Shown here: positions 16,471-31,123 of the stretch, one piece after another
Numbering within the stretch: position 1 is the stretch's first letter
Layout: each line of letters opens with the position of its first letter
DNA from: Denitromonas iodatirespirans
GTDB lineage: Bacteria; Pseudomonadota; Gammaproteobacteria; Burkholderiales; Rhodocyclaceae
NCBI RefSeq assembly: GCF_018524365.1
Contig: NZ_JAEKFT010000013.1
Coordinates: forward strand, 59,399-123,398
Length of the DNA: 64,000 bases
Reading direction: 5' to 3'
Position numbers and translations under genes: made by a program
The notes under the pieces: model-generated
The model's database searches: none
Seen by the model: only the letters and a program-made list of their open reading frames with translations
Told to the model about the DNA's origin: nothing

Positions 16471-18604
16471 TCAGCCGACCCGGGCGCAGAGCCGGTCGGC
16501 GCCCGGCAGGCCGTCGCACAGCGCGGCGCGGAAGTCGGCCTCGGCCAGCGGCCGGGCGAACAGATAGCCTTGCATCACCGCGCAGCCGTGGGCCTGCAGC
16601 ACACGGGCCTGGGCCTCGGTCTCGACCCCTTCGGCCACCAGCGCCATGCCGAGGCTCTGCGCCATGGCGATGATGGCGCGCACGATGGCCGGATCCTGGC
16701 CGGTGCCGGCACAGTCCTGCACGAAGGAGCGGTCGATCTTGAGCGTATCGACCGCGAAGCGCTTGAGGTAGGCGAGCGAGGAGTAGCCGGTGCCGAAGTC
16801 GTCCACCGCCAGCGACAGGCCCAGCCCGTGCAGGCCCTCCAGCACCTCGGCGGTGGCGCGGGTGTCGCGCATCAGGATCGATTCGGTCACTTCCAGCTCG
16901 ATCATTTCGGGCGCCACGCCGTGCGCTGCCAAGGTGTCGCGGATGCTCTCGTGCAGGTCCTGCCGGCCGAACTGCAGCGCCGACAGGTTGACTGCGATCG
17001 GCACCAGCGGCACGCCGTCCCGACACCAGCGGGCGATGTCTTCGCAGGCGCGCGTGAGCACCCACTGCCCCAGCTGGCCGATCAGGCCCATCTCCTCGAT
17101 CAGCGGAATGAAGGCCGCCGGCCCGACCACCCCTTCGGTGGGATGGTGCCAGCGCACCAGCGCCTCACCGCCGACGACGCAGCCGCGATCGGCGTCGACC
17201 TTGGGTTGATACACCAGGGCGAACTGGTCGCCCTCGAAGGCCTTGCGCAAGGCGCTTTCCATGCTCAGGCGGGCCAGCGCATCGACCTTCATCTGCTCGG
17301 TGTAGCACTGGATGGCGTCATTCTCGCCACGCCGACGCAAGGCGCCGAGCGCCATCTCCGCCGACTTGAGCAGCGCTTCGGCGGTGTCGCCATGCTGCGG
17401 ATAGAAGGCCATGCCGACGCTGAACGATACGGTCAGCGTCTGGCCGTCGAGGTGCACCGGCGTGCCGGCCCGGTCGATCAGCTGACGCAGCTCGGTTTCG
17501 ATGGCCGCCCGCCCCGACGCACCTTCGATGAACAGGCCGAAGTTGTCGGCGTTGAGGCGGGCCATGCGCGGCGCATCCACCCGGTCGGGCGACAGGCCGT
17601 CGTCGACCCGGCCGGTCTGGCCGGCGCCGAGGCGCAGGGCCAGCTCCTGCAAGACCTTGTCGGCCGCGTCCTGGCCGAGGATTTCGTTGATCCGCTTGAA
17701 GCGGTCGACATTGATCTGCACCACCGCGCAATGCCCGCCCCGCGCCTGCTCGCGCTGCAGCGCCGACTGCAGCGCTTCGCGGAAGTGCACCCGGTTGGGT
17801 AGGCCGGTGAGGTCGTCGAAGTAGGCCAGCTGGCGAATGCGCTGCTCGGCCGCGATACGGTCGGAGATGTCCTGCAAGGTGCCCTGCACCTGCACCACCC
17901 GGCCGTTCGCGTCGCACAGCGGCACCGCCATTTCGTGGGCCGTGGACACCTTGCCGTCGGCGCGCAGGATGCGGTATTCAAGGGCATAGCGCTGGCCGTC
18001 GCAGACCCCGTCGAGCGATTTGCAGACACGGTCGCGGTCGGCCGGATGCACCCGCTCGATCAGCGCCGTCAGGCCGGTGCCGAAGGAGTCGGGGTGCTCG
18101 CCGAACAGCGCGCAGTAGTTGTCGGAGCGGTGGAAGCGATCGGTGTCCAGATCCCACTCCCAGCTGCCGATGCGGGCGATTTCCTGTGCGGCACTCAGAT
18201 TGCGCTCGCTGCGCACCAGGCTTTCGACCGCATCGGCCGCCCGCAAGGCGTAGCGCACGCGGTGGCGCAGCAAGGTCCAGTTGATCGGCTTGGGGATGAA
18301 ATCGGTGGCGCCGCTGTCGTAGGCCTGCTCGATCGAGGCGGAGTCCTCCAGGCCGGTGAGCATGATCACCGGCACGCGCACGCCTTGCCGGCGCAGGCGG
18401 CGGCAGGTCTCGAAACCGTCGATGCCGGGCATCAGCACATCGAGCAGCACCAGATCGGGCGAGCAGCGGTCGAAACGCAGCAGCCCGGCTTCGCCGTCGG
18501 CCGCCTCGTCGACCTGGAAGCCGGCCTCCTCCAGCGCCGCGCAGGCGAGCATGCGCGTCACGTCGTCGTCGTCGATCACCAGCAGCCGCGCCGGGCGCTC
18601 ATTC

Positions 18605-18612
<8 letters not shown>
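16471..18612 (-). CDS. response regulator with PAS, degenerate GGDEF and intact EAL
   Basis: A 713-residue soluble protein. A receiver (1-125; acidic cluster D14-D17, phosphorylatable D58 in LLDVLMPG) is followed by PAS/PAC (about 140-270), a GGDEF domain in which the signature is N-A-D-N-F (354-358), and an EAL domain with E483 (EALVRW), [19 protein letters not shown] and AEGVE all present. It should therefore hydrolyse, not make, c-di-GMP, with the dead GGDEF as a possible GTP-sensing module. The ATG at 18612 is chosen because a receiver begins at once; the gene overlaps the upstream kinase by eight bases, so the kinase is its likely partner. Confidence 0.92.
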
Positions 18613-21373
<2,761 letters not shown>

Positions 21374-21374
21374 G

Positions 21375-21926
21375 TCAGCTCCCCTCCTGGCCGAGCAGAC
21401 GCCGCGCCAGCTTGAGCAACTGGGCACTGAGCCGCAGGTTTTGCGTGGCGACGGCCGAGCGGTTGATGTCGAAGCGGATCCGGTCATCCTCGGTGACCAG
21501 GCCGATCATGCCGCCGGCCTCGACGAAACCGTCGATATCGCTGACCGTCAGCACCGGCCAGGGCGCCAGATCGCGCAGGATGACGTTGAGCCTGCGCTGC
21601 TCCGAGGCGGAAACGAAGACCACCTCGCAGCGTTCGGCCGACTCCGGCGACGACACGGCATGCACCTTGACGTTGTGGCCCTGAGCCTGGCGCGCTTCAA
21701 GGCCAGTCAGGTGTGCCCCGAAGGGATCACGACCGAGCACGCAGATATCGATCGCATCGCCGTCGGCCATCGCCCCCTCGGGCCAGGTGACATAGCGGGC
21801 AAAGTTGAGCAGGAACACCGCCTTGAGCTGATACTCGGTGGGCGGCGCAGCCCCGGCGGGCTGGGCCAGCACCGCGGCCAGCAGCAGCGGCGCGGCGCGG
21901 CGCCAGAAGCCGCCACTCATGCGCAC
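21375..21926 (-). CDS. yfiR: YfiR-family periplasmic repressor (DUF4154)
   Basis: A 183-residue secreted protein. Residues 1-27 are a signal peptide (hydrophobic core about 11-21, cleavage near AGA-AP). The mature part starts with [19 protein letters not shown], the defining segment of YfiR. C62 and C100 match the spacing of the redox-sensitive disulfide of Pseudomonas YfiR; the second cysteine pair of that protein is absent. In Pseudomonas YfiR inhibits the diguanylate cyclase YfiN from the periplasm. Here the cyclase is replaced by a CHASE8-type kinase immediately downstream, and a TonB-dependent receptor lies upstream. Confidence 0.93.
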   Translation of the reverse strand: MRMSGGFWRRAAPLLLAAVLAQPAGAAPPTEYQLKAVFLLNFARYVTWPEGAMADGDAIDICVLGRDPFGAHLTGLEARQAQGHNVKVHAVSSPESAERCEVVFVSASEQRRLNVILRDLAPWPVLTVSDIDGFVEAGGMIGLVTEDDRIRFDINRSAVATQNLRLSAQLLKLARRLLGQEGS

Positions 21927-22004
21927 GGCCTCTTGCAGCGCGGCGCGGCGGTCGCGGACATCGACGAAGGGCGACAGACGATAGGCATGCCGATGATCCG
22001 CTGC

Positions 22005-23996
22005 TCAGTCCAGCGCCCACTGGGCGGTGAGATGCACGCTGCGTTCGACATCGCGTGCCGGCGAGGGCATGTACAGCCGACCGAACTCCTCATGACGGGC
22101 ATTGAGCAGGTTCCGCCCGGTCAGCGCCAGCGTCAGCTTCGGCGAGGCGCGCCAGCCATATTGCAGATCCAGCTCGGTATAGGCGTCCACCGGGGCCCCG
22201 TTCGGATCGCGGTAGCCCAGTGCGCCAACATGGCGCAGGACCATATCCAGGGCATGGCCGGGCTGCGGCTTCCAGGTCACGTGGGCGCCCAGCTGGTTGG
22301 ACGGCACCCGGTCGACATAGAAGGCCAGGGCGTTGTCGGAGAAGGCGCTGCCGGCCGCATCGATGCGCGTGTCCAGGTAGCTGTAACTGAGGCGGGTGCG
22401 CCAGCGCGCCGAGGGTTGCCAGTCGAGCGCCATCTCGACGCCCGAGACGGAGGCGCTGCCGTTGAACACCATGGGGCTGTCCACCACGACCCAGCCGCCC
22501 GACGCCGAGATTCCCGACACCTGCAAGGTGCGCAGATGCCGGTAGCGCATGTGGAACGCCGTGAGGTCGACATGCAGGGAATTGGACGGCTGCCCGCGGT
22601 AGCCGATCTCCAGCGCGCGCATGCGTTCGGCTTTGAGATCCTCGGCACTGGAAATCCGCGCCAGGGTCGGCGGCGTCGCCGACAGCACCGCGGGCGAATA
22701 CTGCATGTCGTATTCCACCCGTGCCGGCGTACGCGAGGCCGCCGACACCGCGCCCCACACCAGATGCCGCGGCGCCAACTGCCAGGCCAGACGCAGGTTG
22801 GGCTGCCATTCGTTGCCGGTCCAGCTGTGGTGCTCGAACTTGAGACCGGCGCTCAGCGTGAGCAGATCCGGCATCAGCGTCACCTCGTCGTGCACGAAGG
22901 CGCTGAGCAATCCGAACTGCCGGCGGGATTCTTCCGCCAGGAAAAAACCGCGCCCGGTCACCGCCTGGTCGTGATAGCGCACGCCTGCGCCGACGATCAG
23001 GTCGTGCGGCCCGGTCGAAAACCGGTATTGCCCGTCCAGATCCAGCGTGCTGCGGCGCTCGCCGAGCAAATCGCCAACCTGGCTATCGACATACTGGAAG
23101 CTGCCTTGCAAGGCCCATTCGCGGCCGTGGTCCAGCGCGCGGTTGAGTCGCATCGTGAGCCCGACCCCTTCGTCGTGCTGGGTGAAGCGGGTCGGGTTCA
23201 GCAGGGTCGCGGTAGTGATGTCCGGCACATTCCACAGGTCGCGACTGTCGTTGCGATAGACCTCGCCGATCACGCTCAGCTCGCCCACGTCGCCGAGGAA
23301 TTTCTCCAGGCGCAGGCCCAGCCGATGGGTGCGCCAGCCGTCTTCGCCCGGATCGCCATTGACCTGCCGCGAATCATCGCGGCTGCGGCCCTGGTAGCTC
23401 ACCCGGTAATGCCCGCCCTCCAGCGTCGCGCCATGGCGGGCATACACCAGGGCACGATCCTCGGAGCCCACCGTCACCCGAGCCGCGTCGCCCTGCGTGG
23501 CGCGCGCCCAGCGGGTGATGATATTGACGATGCCGTTGACCGCGTTGGCGCCCCACATGGCGGCACCGGGGCCGCGAATCACCTCGATGCGGTCCACCTC
23601 GGCCAGCGGGATGTCCAGCGCCTCCCAGTAAGTGCCCGAAAACAGCGGCGAATACACCGTCCGCCCATCGACCATCACCAGCAGGCTGTTGGAAAAGCGC
23701 CCGTTGAAACCGCGCACCGAGACTGCCCAGCGGTTGTTGCCGATGGCCGCCACCTGCACGCCGGGCACCAGGCGCAGCGCGTCGGGCAGGGTGGTGACGC
23801 CCATGCGGGCGATGTCCTCGGCCGAAACCACATGCACCGCAGCGGCCACATCGCCGATTTCCTGCCGCTTGCGGGCGACGGTGATGACTTCCTGCGCCAC
23901 CAGTTCGCCCAGCGAAAAATCGAGCGGATCGGTCTGCGCCATGGCATCGATCTGGCCAAGGAACAGCGCAGCCAGGACAAGTCGGCGCAATCGCAT
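22005..23996 (-). CDS. TonB-dependent outer-membrane receptor
   Basis: A 663-residue outer-membrane beta-barrel receptor. A signal peptide (about 1-20) is followed by a plug domain (about 40-165) with the typical run VPGVQVAAIG, VRGFNGRFSN, MVDGRTVYSP, VDRIEVIRGPG and NGIVNIIT, then a 22-stranded-type barrel. No N-terminal signalling (STN) domain is present. The family imports siderophores, cobalamin or other large ligands using TonB; the ligand here is unknown. The location directly upstream of yfiR and a kinase suggests a sensing rather than only a feeding role. It is the first gene of a four-gene minus-strand array, 78 bases before yfiR. Confidence 0.92.
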   Translation of the reverse strand: MRLRRLVLAALFLGQIDAMAQTDPLDFSLGELVAQEVITVARKRQEIGDVAAAVHVVSAEDIARMGVTTLPDALRLVPGVQVAAIGNNRWAVSVRGFNGRFSNSLLVMVDGRTVYSPLFSGTYWEALDIPLAEVDRIEVIRGPGAAMWGANAVNGIVNIITRWARATQGDAARVTVGSEDRALVYARHGATLEGGHYRVSYQGRSRDDSRQVNGDPGEDGWRTHRLGLRLEKFLGDVGELSVIGEVYRNDSRDLWNVPDITTATLLNPTRFTQHDEGVGLTMRLNRALDHGREWALQGSFQYVDSQVGDLLGERRSTLDLDGQYRFSTGPHDLIVGAGVRYHDQAVTGRGFFLAEESRRQFGLLSAFVHDEVTLMPDLLTLSAGLKFEHHSWTGNEWQPNLRLAWQLAPRHLVWGAVSAASRTPARVEYDMQYSPAVLSATPPTLARISSAEDLKAERMRALEIGYRGQPSNSLHVDLTAFHMRYRHLRTLQVSGISASGGWVVVDSPMVFNGSASVSGVEMALDWQPSARWRTRLSYSYLDTRIDAAGSAFSDNALAFYVDRVPSNQLGAHVTWKPQPGHALDMVLRHVGALGYRDPNGAPVDAYTELDLQYGWRASPKLTLALTGRNLLNARHEEFGRLYMPSPARDVERSVHLTAQWALD

Positions 23997-24218
23997 GTCA
24001 GCCCCCCTCAGTCAAGGTGGTCGTTGTTCTCGAATCCATTGCGGCGCAACAAACGCCGGGCACAGCCCTCCCCTGGCCATGCTCTTGTCACTAACGGCAT
24101 ATGACGGGCCGTCTTGAGCCGCGGATTGCCACGGCGCACAAGTCTCGGCCCGCATAGGTCGGAGTGTCGCGCATCGGCTACAATTCCGGGCTACTTTTCT
24201 TTGATCGCTCGCCCTGCC

Positions 24219-25946
<1,728 letters not shown>

Positions 25947-26004
25947 GGCATATTGCGGGCTTCCGAGCGCCTGCCCCTCCGTCCGACCGCCTGCGACCGA
26001 CCCC

Positions 26005-26733
26005 ATGACGACGAAAGCCCGCACCCTCTACGACATCCTGCAACTGAGCCCCAAGGCGGAACCGGCGATGATCAAGGCCGCGCATGTGCTGCTGTCGCGC
26101 CGCCTCGAGGCGCAGGGCGACACCGCCGCCCTGCGCCTGCTCAACGACGCCTTCGCCACGCTCAACGACCCCACGACACGCGCCGCCTACGACGAACGCA
26201 TCGCCGAGCTGCCCCCCCCGTTGCCGCCCGTCGCCCGCCCGGCCGCCGGCAAGCCGATGTGGAGCCGCGTGCTGACGATGGTGCTGGCGCTGGCGGTCGG
26301 CTATGTCGCCGCCGCCATGTGGCACCAGCGCGCGCTGACGGCGATGGTGCTCGACCACCAGGCCGCGCTGGCCGACAAGCAGGCCGAACTGACACGCGTG
26401 CAGATGGAGCAGGTCGAACGCCGGCAAGCGGCCAGCCAGGAGCGCTACGCCACGCGCGAAGAACAACGCGCCAAGGAGCGCCAGGCCCAGCAGGAGGCAC
26501 GCGAGCTGGCCGCCCTGCGCAACCGGCTCGACCGCGACGCCTCCGACTACCAGCGCACCAAGACCCGCGAAGAGCAGCAGCGCGAACGCGAGGCACAGCG
26601 GCGTGTCGAGCAGGAGCGCGCGGCGCGCGCCGCCGAGGCCGAACGCAACGCCATGCTCGCCGAGCGCCGGCTGGCCGAGGAAAAGCGCGAGCTCGACCGC
26701 CTCTACCGCGAGAAGTACCCGCAATACCGCTGA
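26005..26733 (+). CDS. J-domain-like membrane protein without the HPD motif
   Basis: A 242-residue protein. Residues about 5-65 follow the J-domain pattern (YDILQLSPKAEPAMIKAAH then LLNDAFATLNDPTTRAAYDE), but the HPD tripeptide between helices II and III is missing: the segment reads SRRLEAQGD. One transmembrane span is at about 88-108, after a proline-rich linker, and the remaining 130 residues are a highly charged coiled coil rich in E, R, Q and A. Without HPD it should not stimulate a DnaK ATPase in the usual way. It might be an adaptor that binds DnaK or another partner at the membrane. It is not clearly in an operon. Confidence 0.75.
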   Translation: MTTKARTLYDILQLSPKAEPAMIKAAHVLLSRRLEAQGDTAALRLLNDAFATLNDPTTRAAYDERIAELPPPLPPVARPAAGKPMWSRVLTMVLALAVGYVAAAMWHQRALTAMVLDHQAALADKQAELTRVQMEQVERRQAASQERYATREEQRAKERQAQQEARELAALRNRLDRDASDYQRTKTREEQQREREAQRRVEQERAARAAEAERNAMLAERRLAEEKRELDRLYREKYPQYR

Positions 26734-26842
26734 AGCGCACCGGGGCCGCGCGCCCCGGCCCGCCACACGGCGCGGCGGCACGGTTGCACCGGCCATCGAT
26801 CGGGCGGATCATTAGCCCTTTTGAATACACAGCCACCCCGCC

Positions 26843-27994
26843 ATGCGCGCCCGCCGCCTGCTCATCGCCCTGTGCCTCATTGCCGCCGCCGGCGCCGCCG
26901 TCTGGTGGATCAAACGCCCCACGCCGATTCCCGTCGCCCTCGCCACGGTTGAGCGCGGCCGGGTCGAGGCCACCGTGTCCAACACCCGCGCCGGCGAGAT
27001 CGAGGCCTGCCAGCGCGCCAAGCTGTCGACCATCGCCGGCGGGCGCATCGACTACCTCGGCGTCAAGGAAGGCGACAAGGTGCAGGCCGGCCAAGTGCTG
27101 ATGCGCCTGTGGAACGAGGACCAGAACGCCCAGATCGAGGTCGCCCAGCGTCAGCTCGACACCGTCCGGCGCCGCGTCGCCGAAGCCTGCACCGTGGCCA
27201 CCAACGCGCGCCGCGAGGCCACCCGTCAAAGCGCCTTGCGGGCGCAGGGCTTCGTCTCCGAGTCGGCCGAGGAAAAGGCCCGCACCGAGGCCGAGGCACG
27301 CGAAGCCGCCTGCCGCACGAGCCAGGCCGACGTGGCCGCCGCCCAGGCGCAGCTCGACGCGGCGCGGGCCAACACCGCGCGCACCGTGCTGGTCGCCCCC
27401 TTCGACGGCACCGTGGCGAAGATCGTCGGCGAGTTGGGCGAGTACTCCACCCCCTCGCCGCCGGGCGTGCCCACGCCGCCGGCGATCGACCTGATCGACG
27501 AGCGCTGCCTGTATGTGAAGGCGCCCATGGACGAGGTCGACGCGCCCAAGATCCACGCCGGCCAGCCGGTGCGCATCACCCTCGATGCGCTGCCCGGCCA
27601 GGTCTTCGCCGGCCATGTGCGGCGCGTGGCGCCCTATGTGTTCGCTGTCGAAAAGCAGGCGCGCACGGTCGACGTGGAGGTCGACTTCGACCATCCCGAA
27701 GAAGCGCGCGGCCTGCTGGTCGGCTACAGCGCCGATGCCGAAGTTATCCTGCAGGTGCGCGACGACGTGCTGCGCGTGCCCACCGCGGCGCTGCGCAGCA
27801 GCGGCGACGTGCTGCGCTATGACGCGGCCAGCGGCACCCTCGTCGCCCAGCCGGTCAAGACCGGCATCGCCAACTGGGAGCAGACCGAAATCACCGACGG
27901 CCTCGAGGAAGGCGACCGTATCGTCACCTCGCTCGAGCGCGAGGGCATCGCCGAAGGCGCCGCGGTAGCGCCCGACGCCGACATGACGCAATAG
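26843..27994 (+). CDS. MacA/HlyD-type periplasmic adaptor of an ABC exporter
   Basis: A 383-residue membrane-fusion protein. A signal anchor (about 4-24) is followed by a lipoyl/barrel-sandwich half (about 40-90), a coiled hairpin of about 95-180 rich in A, E, Q and R, the second lipoyl half (LVAPFDGTVAKIVGELGEY), a beta-barrel and a membrane-proximal domain. It links an inner-membrane ABC transporter to an outer-membrane channel of the TolC type; none is encoded here. Genes follow on the same strand with overlaps or gaps of six bases, so the four form an operon. Confidence 0.9.
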   Translation: MRARRLLIALCLIAAAGAAVWWIKRPTPIPVALATVERGRVEATVSNTRAGEIEACQRAKLSTIAGGRIDYLGVKEGDKVQAGQVLMRLWNEDQNAQIEVAQRQLDTVRRRVAEACTVATNARREATRQSALRAQGFVSESAEEKARTEAEAREAACRTSQADVAAAQAQLDAARANTARTVLVAPFDGTVAKIVGELGEYSTPSPPGVPTPPAIDLIDERCLYVKAPMDEVDAPKIHAGQPVRITLDALPGQVFAGHVRRVAPYVFAVEKQARTVDVEVDFDHPEEARGLLVGYSADAEVILQVRDDVLRVPTAALRSSGDVLRYDAASGTLVAQPVKTGIANWEQTEITDGLEEGDRIVTSLEREGIAEGAAVAPDADMTQ

Positions 27995-28000
27995 CGCCCC

Positions 28001-28681
28001 ATGGCCCAGATCGAACTGGACAAAATCCAGCGCATCTTCCAGCTCGGCGACAGTGAAGTGCACGCCCTGCAGGATGTCTCGCTGCGCATCGAGGCGGGCG
28101 AATACGTGTCGGTGATGGGCCCCTCGGGCTCCGGCAAATCCACCCTGCTCAACCTCCTCGGTCTGCTCGACCGGCCCAATGACGGCACCTACCGACTCGA
28201 AGGCCGCGACGTGACCACGCTCGGCCCCGACGACCAGGCCCGGGTGCGGCGCGAGCGCATCGGCTTCGTCTTCCAGAGCTTCCACCTGGTGCCGCGCCTG
28301 ACCGCCGAAGAAAACATCGCCCTGCCCCTGCTGCTGGCCGGCATCGCACCGGCGGAGCGCAAGACGCGCGTCGCGCAGGCCCTGAGCGACTTCGGCCTGG
28401 GCACGCGCGGCGATCACCGCCCCGACCAGCTCTCCGGCGGCCAACGCCAGCGCGTCGCCATTGCCCGCGCCACCATCATGCAACCGGCCATGCTGCTGGC
28501 CGACGAGCCCACCGGCAACCTCGACCGCGCCACCGGCGAGGATGTCACCGCCCTGCTCGAAACCCTCAACGGCCGCGGCGTGACGCTGATCGTGGTGACG
28601 CACGACCCGCACATGGGCGAGCGCGCGCATCGCCGGATCCGCATGGAAGACGGCCGCATCCAGTCGGACACGCAGCGATGA
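28001..28681 (+). CDS. ABC transporter ATP-binding protein (MacB/LolD-like)
   Basis: A 226-residue ATPase with Walker A GPSGSGKST (40-48), Q-loop FVFQSFHLVPRLT, signature LSGGQRQRVAIARA and Walker B LLADEPTGNLD. It belongs to the MacB/LolD type that powers mechanotransmission rather than solute import. Its stop overlaps the ATG of the first permease (ATGA). Confidence 0.95.
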   Translation: MAQIELDKIQRIFQLGDSEVHALQDVSLRIEAGEYVSVMGPSGSGKSTLLNLLGLLDRPNDGTYRLEGRDVTTLGPDDQARVRRERIGFVFQSFHLVPRLTAEENIALPLLLAGIAPAERKTRVAQALSDFGLGTRGDHRPDQLSGGQRQRVAIARATIMQPAMLLADEPTGNLDRATGEDVTALLETLNGRGVTLIVVTHDPHMGERAHRRIRMEDGRIQSDTQR

Positions 28682-29889
28682 TGCGCAGCCGCGACATCCT
28701 CGCCTTCGCCACCCGCGCGGCCACCGCCACGCCGCTGCGCACCGCGTTGATGATGTTGGCCATGGCCATCGGCGTGGCCGCCGTGGTGCTGCTCACCGCG
28801 CTCGGCGACGGCGCCCGCCGCTATGTGGTGCGCGAGTTCTCGGCCCTGGGCAGCAGCCTGATCATCGTCCTGCCCGGGCGCACCGAGACCGGCGGTCTCG
28901 GCGCCGGCAGCTTCGTCACCAACACCCCGCGCGATCTCACCGTCGATGATGCCGCCGCCCTGCAGCGCTCCGGCCTGATCACCCGGGTCGCGCCGCTGGT
29001 GGTGGGCAACTCCGAGATCGCCTACGGCGGCCGGCTGCGCGAGGTGGTGGTAGTCGGCTCCAGCACCGCCTTCGCCGAGATCCGCAATTTCACGACCGCG
29101 CAGGGCCGCTTCCTGCCCGAAGAAGACTGGCGGCGCGGCTCGGCGGTGGCGGTCATCGGCGCCACGCTCGACAAGGAGTTGTTCGGCACCGAGCCGGCGC
29201 TGGGCAAGATGATCCGGGTCGGCGATAGGCGCTACCGCGTGATCGGCGTGCTCGCCGCCTCGGGCTCGGGCCTGGGCATGAACGCCGACGAGTTGGTGAT
29301 CGTACCGGTGGCCGCGGCCCAGGCGCTGTTCAACGCCTCCAGCCTGTTCCGCATCTTCGCCGAGGCGCGCAACCGCGACGCCGTGCCGGCCGCCAAGGAC
29401 CAGATCCTCGACATCCTCAAGGCGCGCCATGACGGCGAGGAGGACGTGACCCTGATCACCCAGGACGCGGTGCTCGGCACCTTCGACCGCATCCTCGGCG
29501 CGCTGACCCTGGCGGTGGCCGGCATCGCCGCCATCAGCCTGGCCGTGGCCGGCATTCTGGTGATGAACGTGATGCTGGTGGCCGTCACCCAGCGCACCAG
29601 CGAGATCGGCCTGCTCAAGGCGCTGGGCGCCACCGGCCGGGCGATCCGGCTGATGTTCCTGACCGAAGCGGCGCTGCTGTCGATTGCCGGCGCGCTGGCC
29701 GGGCTGCTGCTCGGCCATCTCGGCGCCTGGGGCCTGCGCCTGGCCTTTCCGGTGCTGCCGGCCTACCCGCCCGACTGGGCGATCCTCGCCGGGCTGGGCA
29801 CCGCGATTGTCACCGGCGTGCTGTTCGGCGTGATGCCGGCGCGCCATGCGGCCACCCTCGACCCGGTCGACGCGCTGGCCAAGCGATGA
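28678..29889 (+). CDS. MacB-type ABC permease (first of two)
   Basis: A 403-residue inner-membrane permease with the MacB topology: TM1 (about 20-42), a large periplasmic domain of about 220 residues, then three spans (about 275-300, 325-350, 365-385) ending in PARHAATLDPVDALAK, the typical MacB C-terminus. It probably pairs with the second permease as a heterodimer, since both are in the same operon with ATGA overlaps on either side. Substrate unknown; MacB relatives export peptides, lipoproteins or antibiotics. Confidence 0.9.
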   Translation: MMRSRDILAFATRAATATPLRTALMMLAMAIGVAAVVLLTALGDGARRYVVREFSALGSSLIIVLPGRTETGGLGAGSFVTNTPRDLTVDDAAALQRSGLITRVAPLVVGNSEIAYGGRLREVVVVGSSTAFAEIRNFTTAQGRFLPEEDWRRGSAVAVIGATLDKELFGTEPALGKMIRVGDRRYRVIGVLAASGSGLGMNADELVIVPVAAAQALFNASSLFRIFAEARNRDAVPAAKDQILDILKARHDGEEDVTLITQDAVLGTFDRILGALTLAVAGIAAISLAVAGILVMNVMLVAVTQRTSEIGLLKALGATGRAIRLMFLTEAALLSIAGALAGLLLGHLGAWGLRLAFPVLPAYPPDWAILAGLGTAIVTGVLFGVMPARHAATLDPVDALAKR

Positions 29890-31085
29890 ACGCGCGCGAC
29901 TTCCTCACCCTCTCGGCGCGCGCCCTGCTCGCCCAGCGCCTGCGCAGCGCGCTGACCCTACTCGGCATTGCCGTGGGCATCGCCGCGGTGATCCTGCTGA
30001 CCTCGATCGGCGAAGGCATCCACCAGTTCGTACTGGCCGAATTCACCCAGTTCGGCACCAATGTGATCGGCGTAACGCCCGGCAAAAAAGGCGCGCGCGG
30101 CGGCCCCCCGGGCCTGCCCAGCACCTCGCGCCCGCTCACCCTGGCCGACGCCGGCGCGCTGGCGCGGGTGCCCGGCGTGACCGCGGTGACGCCGGTGGTG
30201 TGGGGCAACTCGGAGATCGAAGGCAACGGCCGGGTACGCCGTACCTCGGTGTATGGCGTCGGCCCGGCCATGGTGCAGGCCTTCACCATGCAGGTGAACA
30301 GCGGCCAGTTCCTGCCCGACGACAATGTCGACCAGGCGCGCGCCCTGGTGGTGCTCGGCGCCACCCTCAAGCGCGAGCTGTTCGGCAACGACAACGCGCT
30401 GGGCCAACGCATCCGCATCGGCGGCGAGCGCTTCCGCGTGATCGGCGTGATGGAGCCCAAGGGCCAGTTTCTCGGCACCGATCTGGACGACACCGCCTAC
30501 ATCCCCGCCGGCCGCGCGCTGTCGCTGTACAACCGCGAGGGGCTGATGGAGATCGATGTCTCTTACCGCGAAGGCGTCTCCGCCGACCAGGTCGGCGACG
30601 GCGTCAAGCGGCTGCTGATCGCCCGCCACGGGCGCGAGGATTTCGCGCTGACCACCCAGGCCGACATGCTCGAGAGCCTGTCCAACATCCTCGACATCCT
30701 CACCGCCGCGGTCGGCGCGCTGGGCGGCATCTCGCTGCTGGTGGGCGGGGTCGGCATCGTCACCATCATGACCATCGCGGTGACCGAGCGCACCGGCGAG
30801 ATCGGCCTGCTGGTCGCGCTCGGCGCACGCCGACGCACCATCCTCGCGCTGTTTCTCGGCGAGGCGGTGGCCCTGGCCGCAGTCGGCGGCCTGATCGGCC
30901 TGCTCGCCGGCGCCGCACTGGCGCAGCTGGTCGGCCTGCTGGTGCCGGCGCTGCCGGTACATACGCCCTGGGAATTCGCGGTACTGGCCGAAATTTCAGC
31001 CGTGCTCATCGGCCTGGCCGCCGGCGTGCTGCCGGCACGCAAGGCGACGCGGCTAGATCCGGTGGAGGCGTTGAGAGCGGAGTGA
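29886..31085 (+). CDS. MacB-type ABC permease (second of two)
   Basis: A 399-residue paralogue of the preceding permease with the same four-span layout and C-terminus PARKATRLDPVEALRAE. The periplasmic domain is similar in size but clearly diverged (a glycine/lysine-rich loop GKKGARGGPPGLP near residue 60), as expected for two halves of a heterodimer. The operon ends here; the convergent TIR gene ends 38 bases further on. Confidence 0.9.
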   Translation: MNARDFLTLSARALLAQRLRSALTLLGIAVGIAAVILLTSIGEGIHQFVLAEFTQFGTNVIGVTPGKKGARGGPPGLPSTSRPLTLADAGALARVPGVTAVTPVVWGNSEIEGNGRVRRTSVYGVGPAMVQAFTMQVNSGQFLPDDNVDQARALVVLGATLKRELFGNDNALGQRIRIGGERFRVIGVMEPKGQFLGTDLDDTAYIPAGRALSLYNREGLMEIDVSYREGVSADQVGDGVKRLLIARHGREDFALTTQADMLESLSNILDILTAAVGALGGISLLVGGVGIVTIMTIAVTERTGEIGLLVALGARRRTILALFLGEAVALAAVGGLIGLLAGAALAQLVGLLVPALPVHTPWEFAVLAEISAVLIGLAAGVLPARKATRLDPVEALRAE

Positions 31086-31123
31086 ATCCGCGCCATCCGG
31101 GCGGAAACCGCGATGCACAAGGT

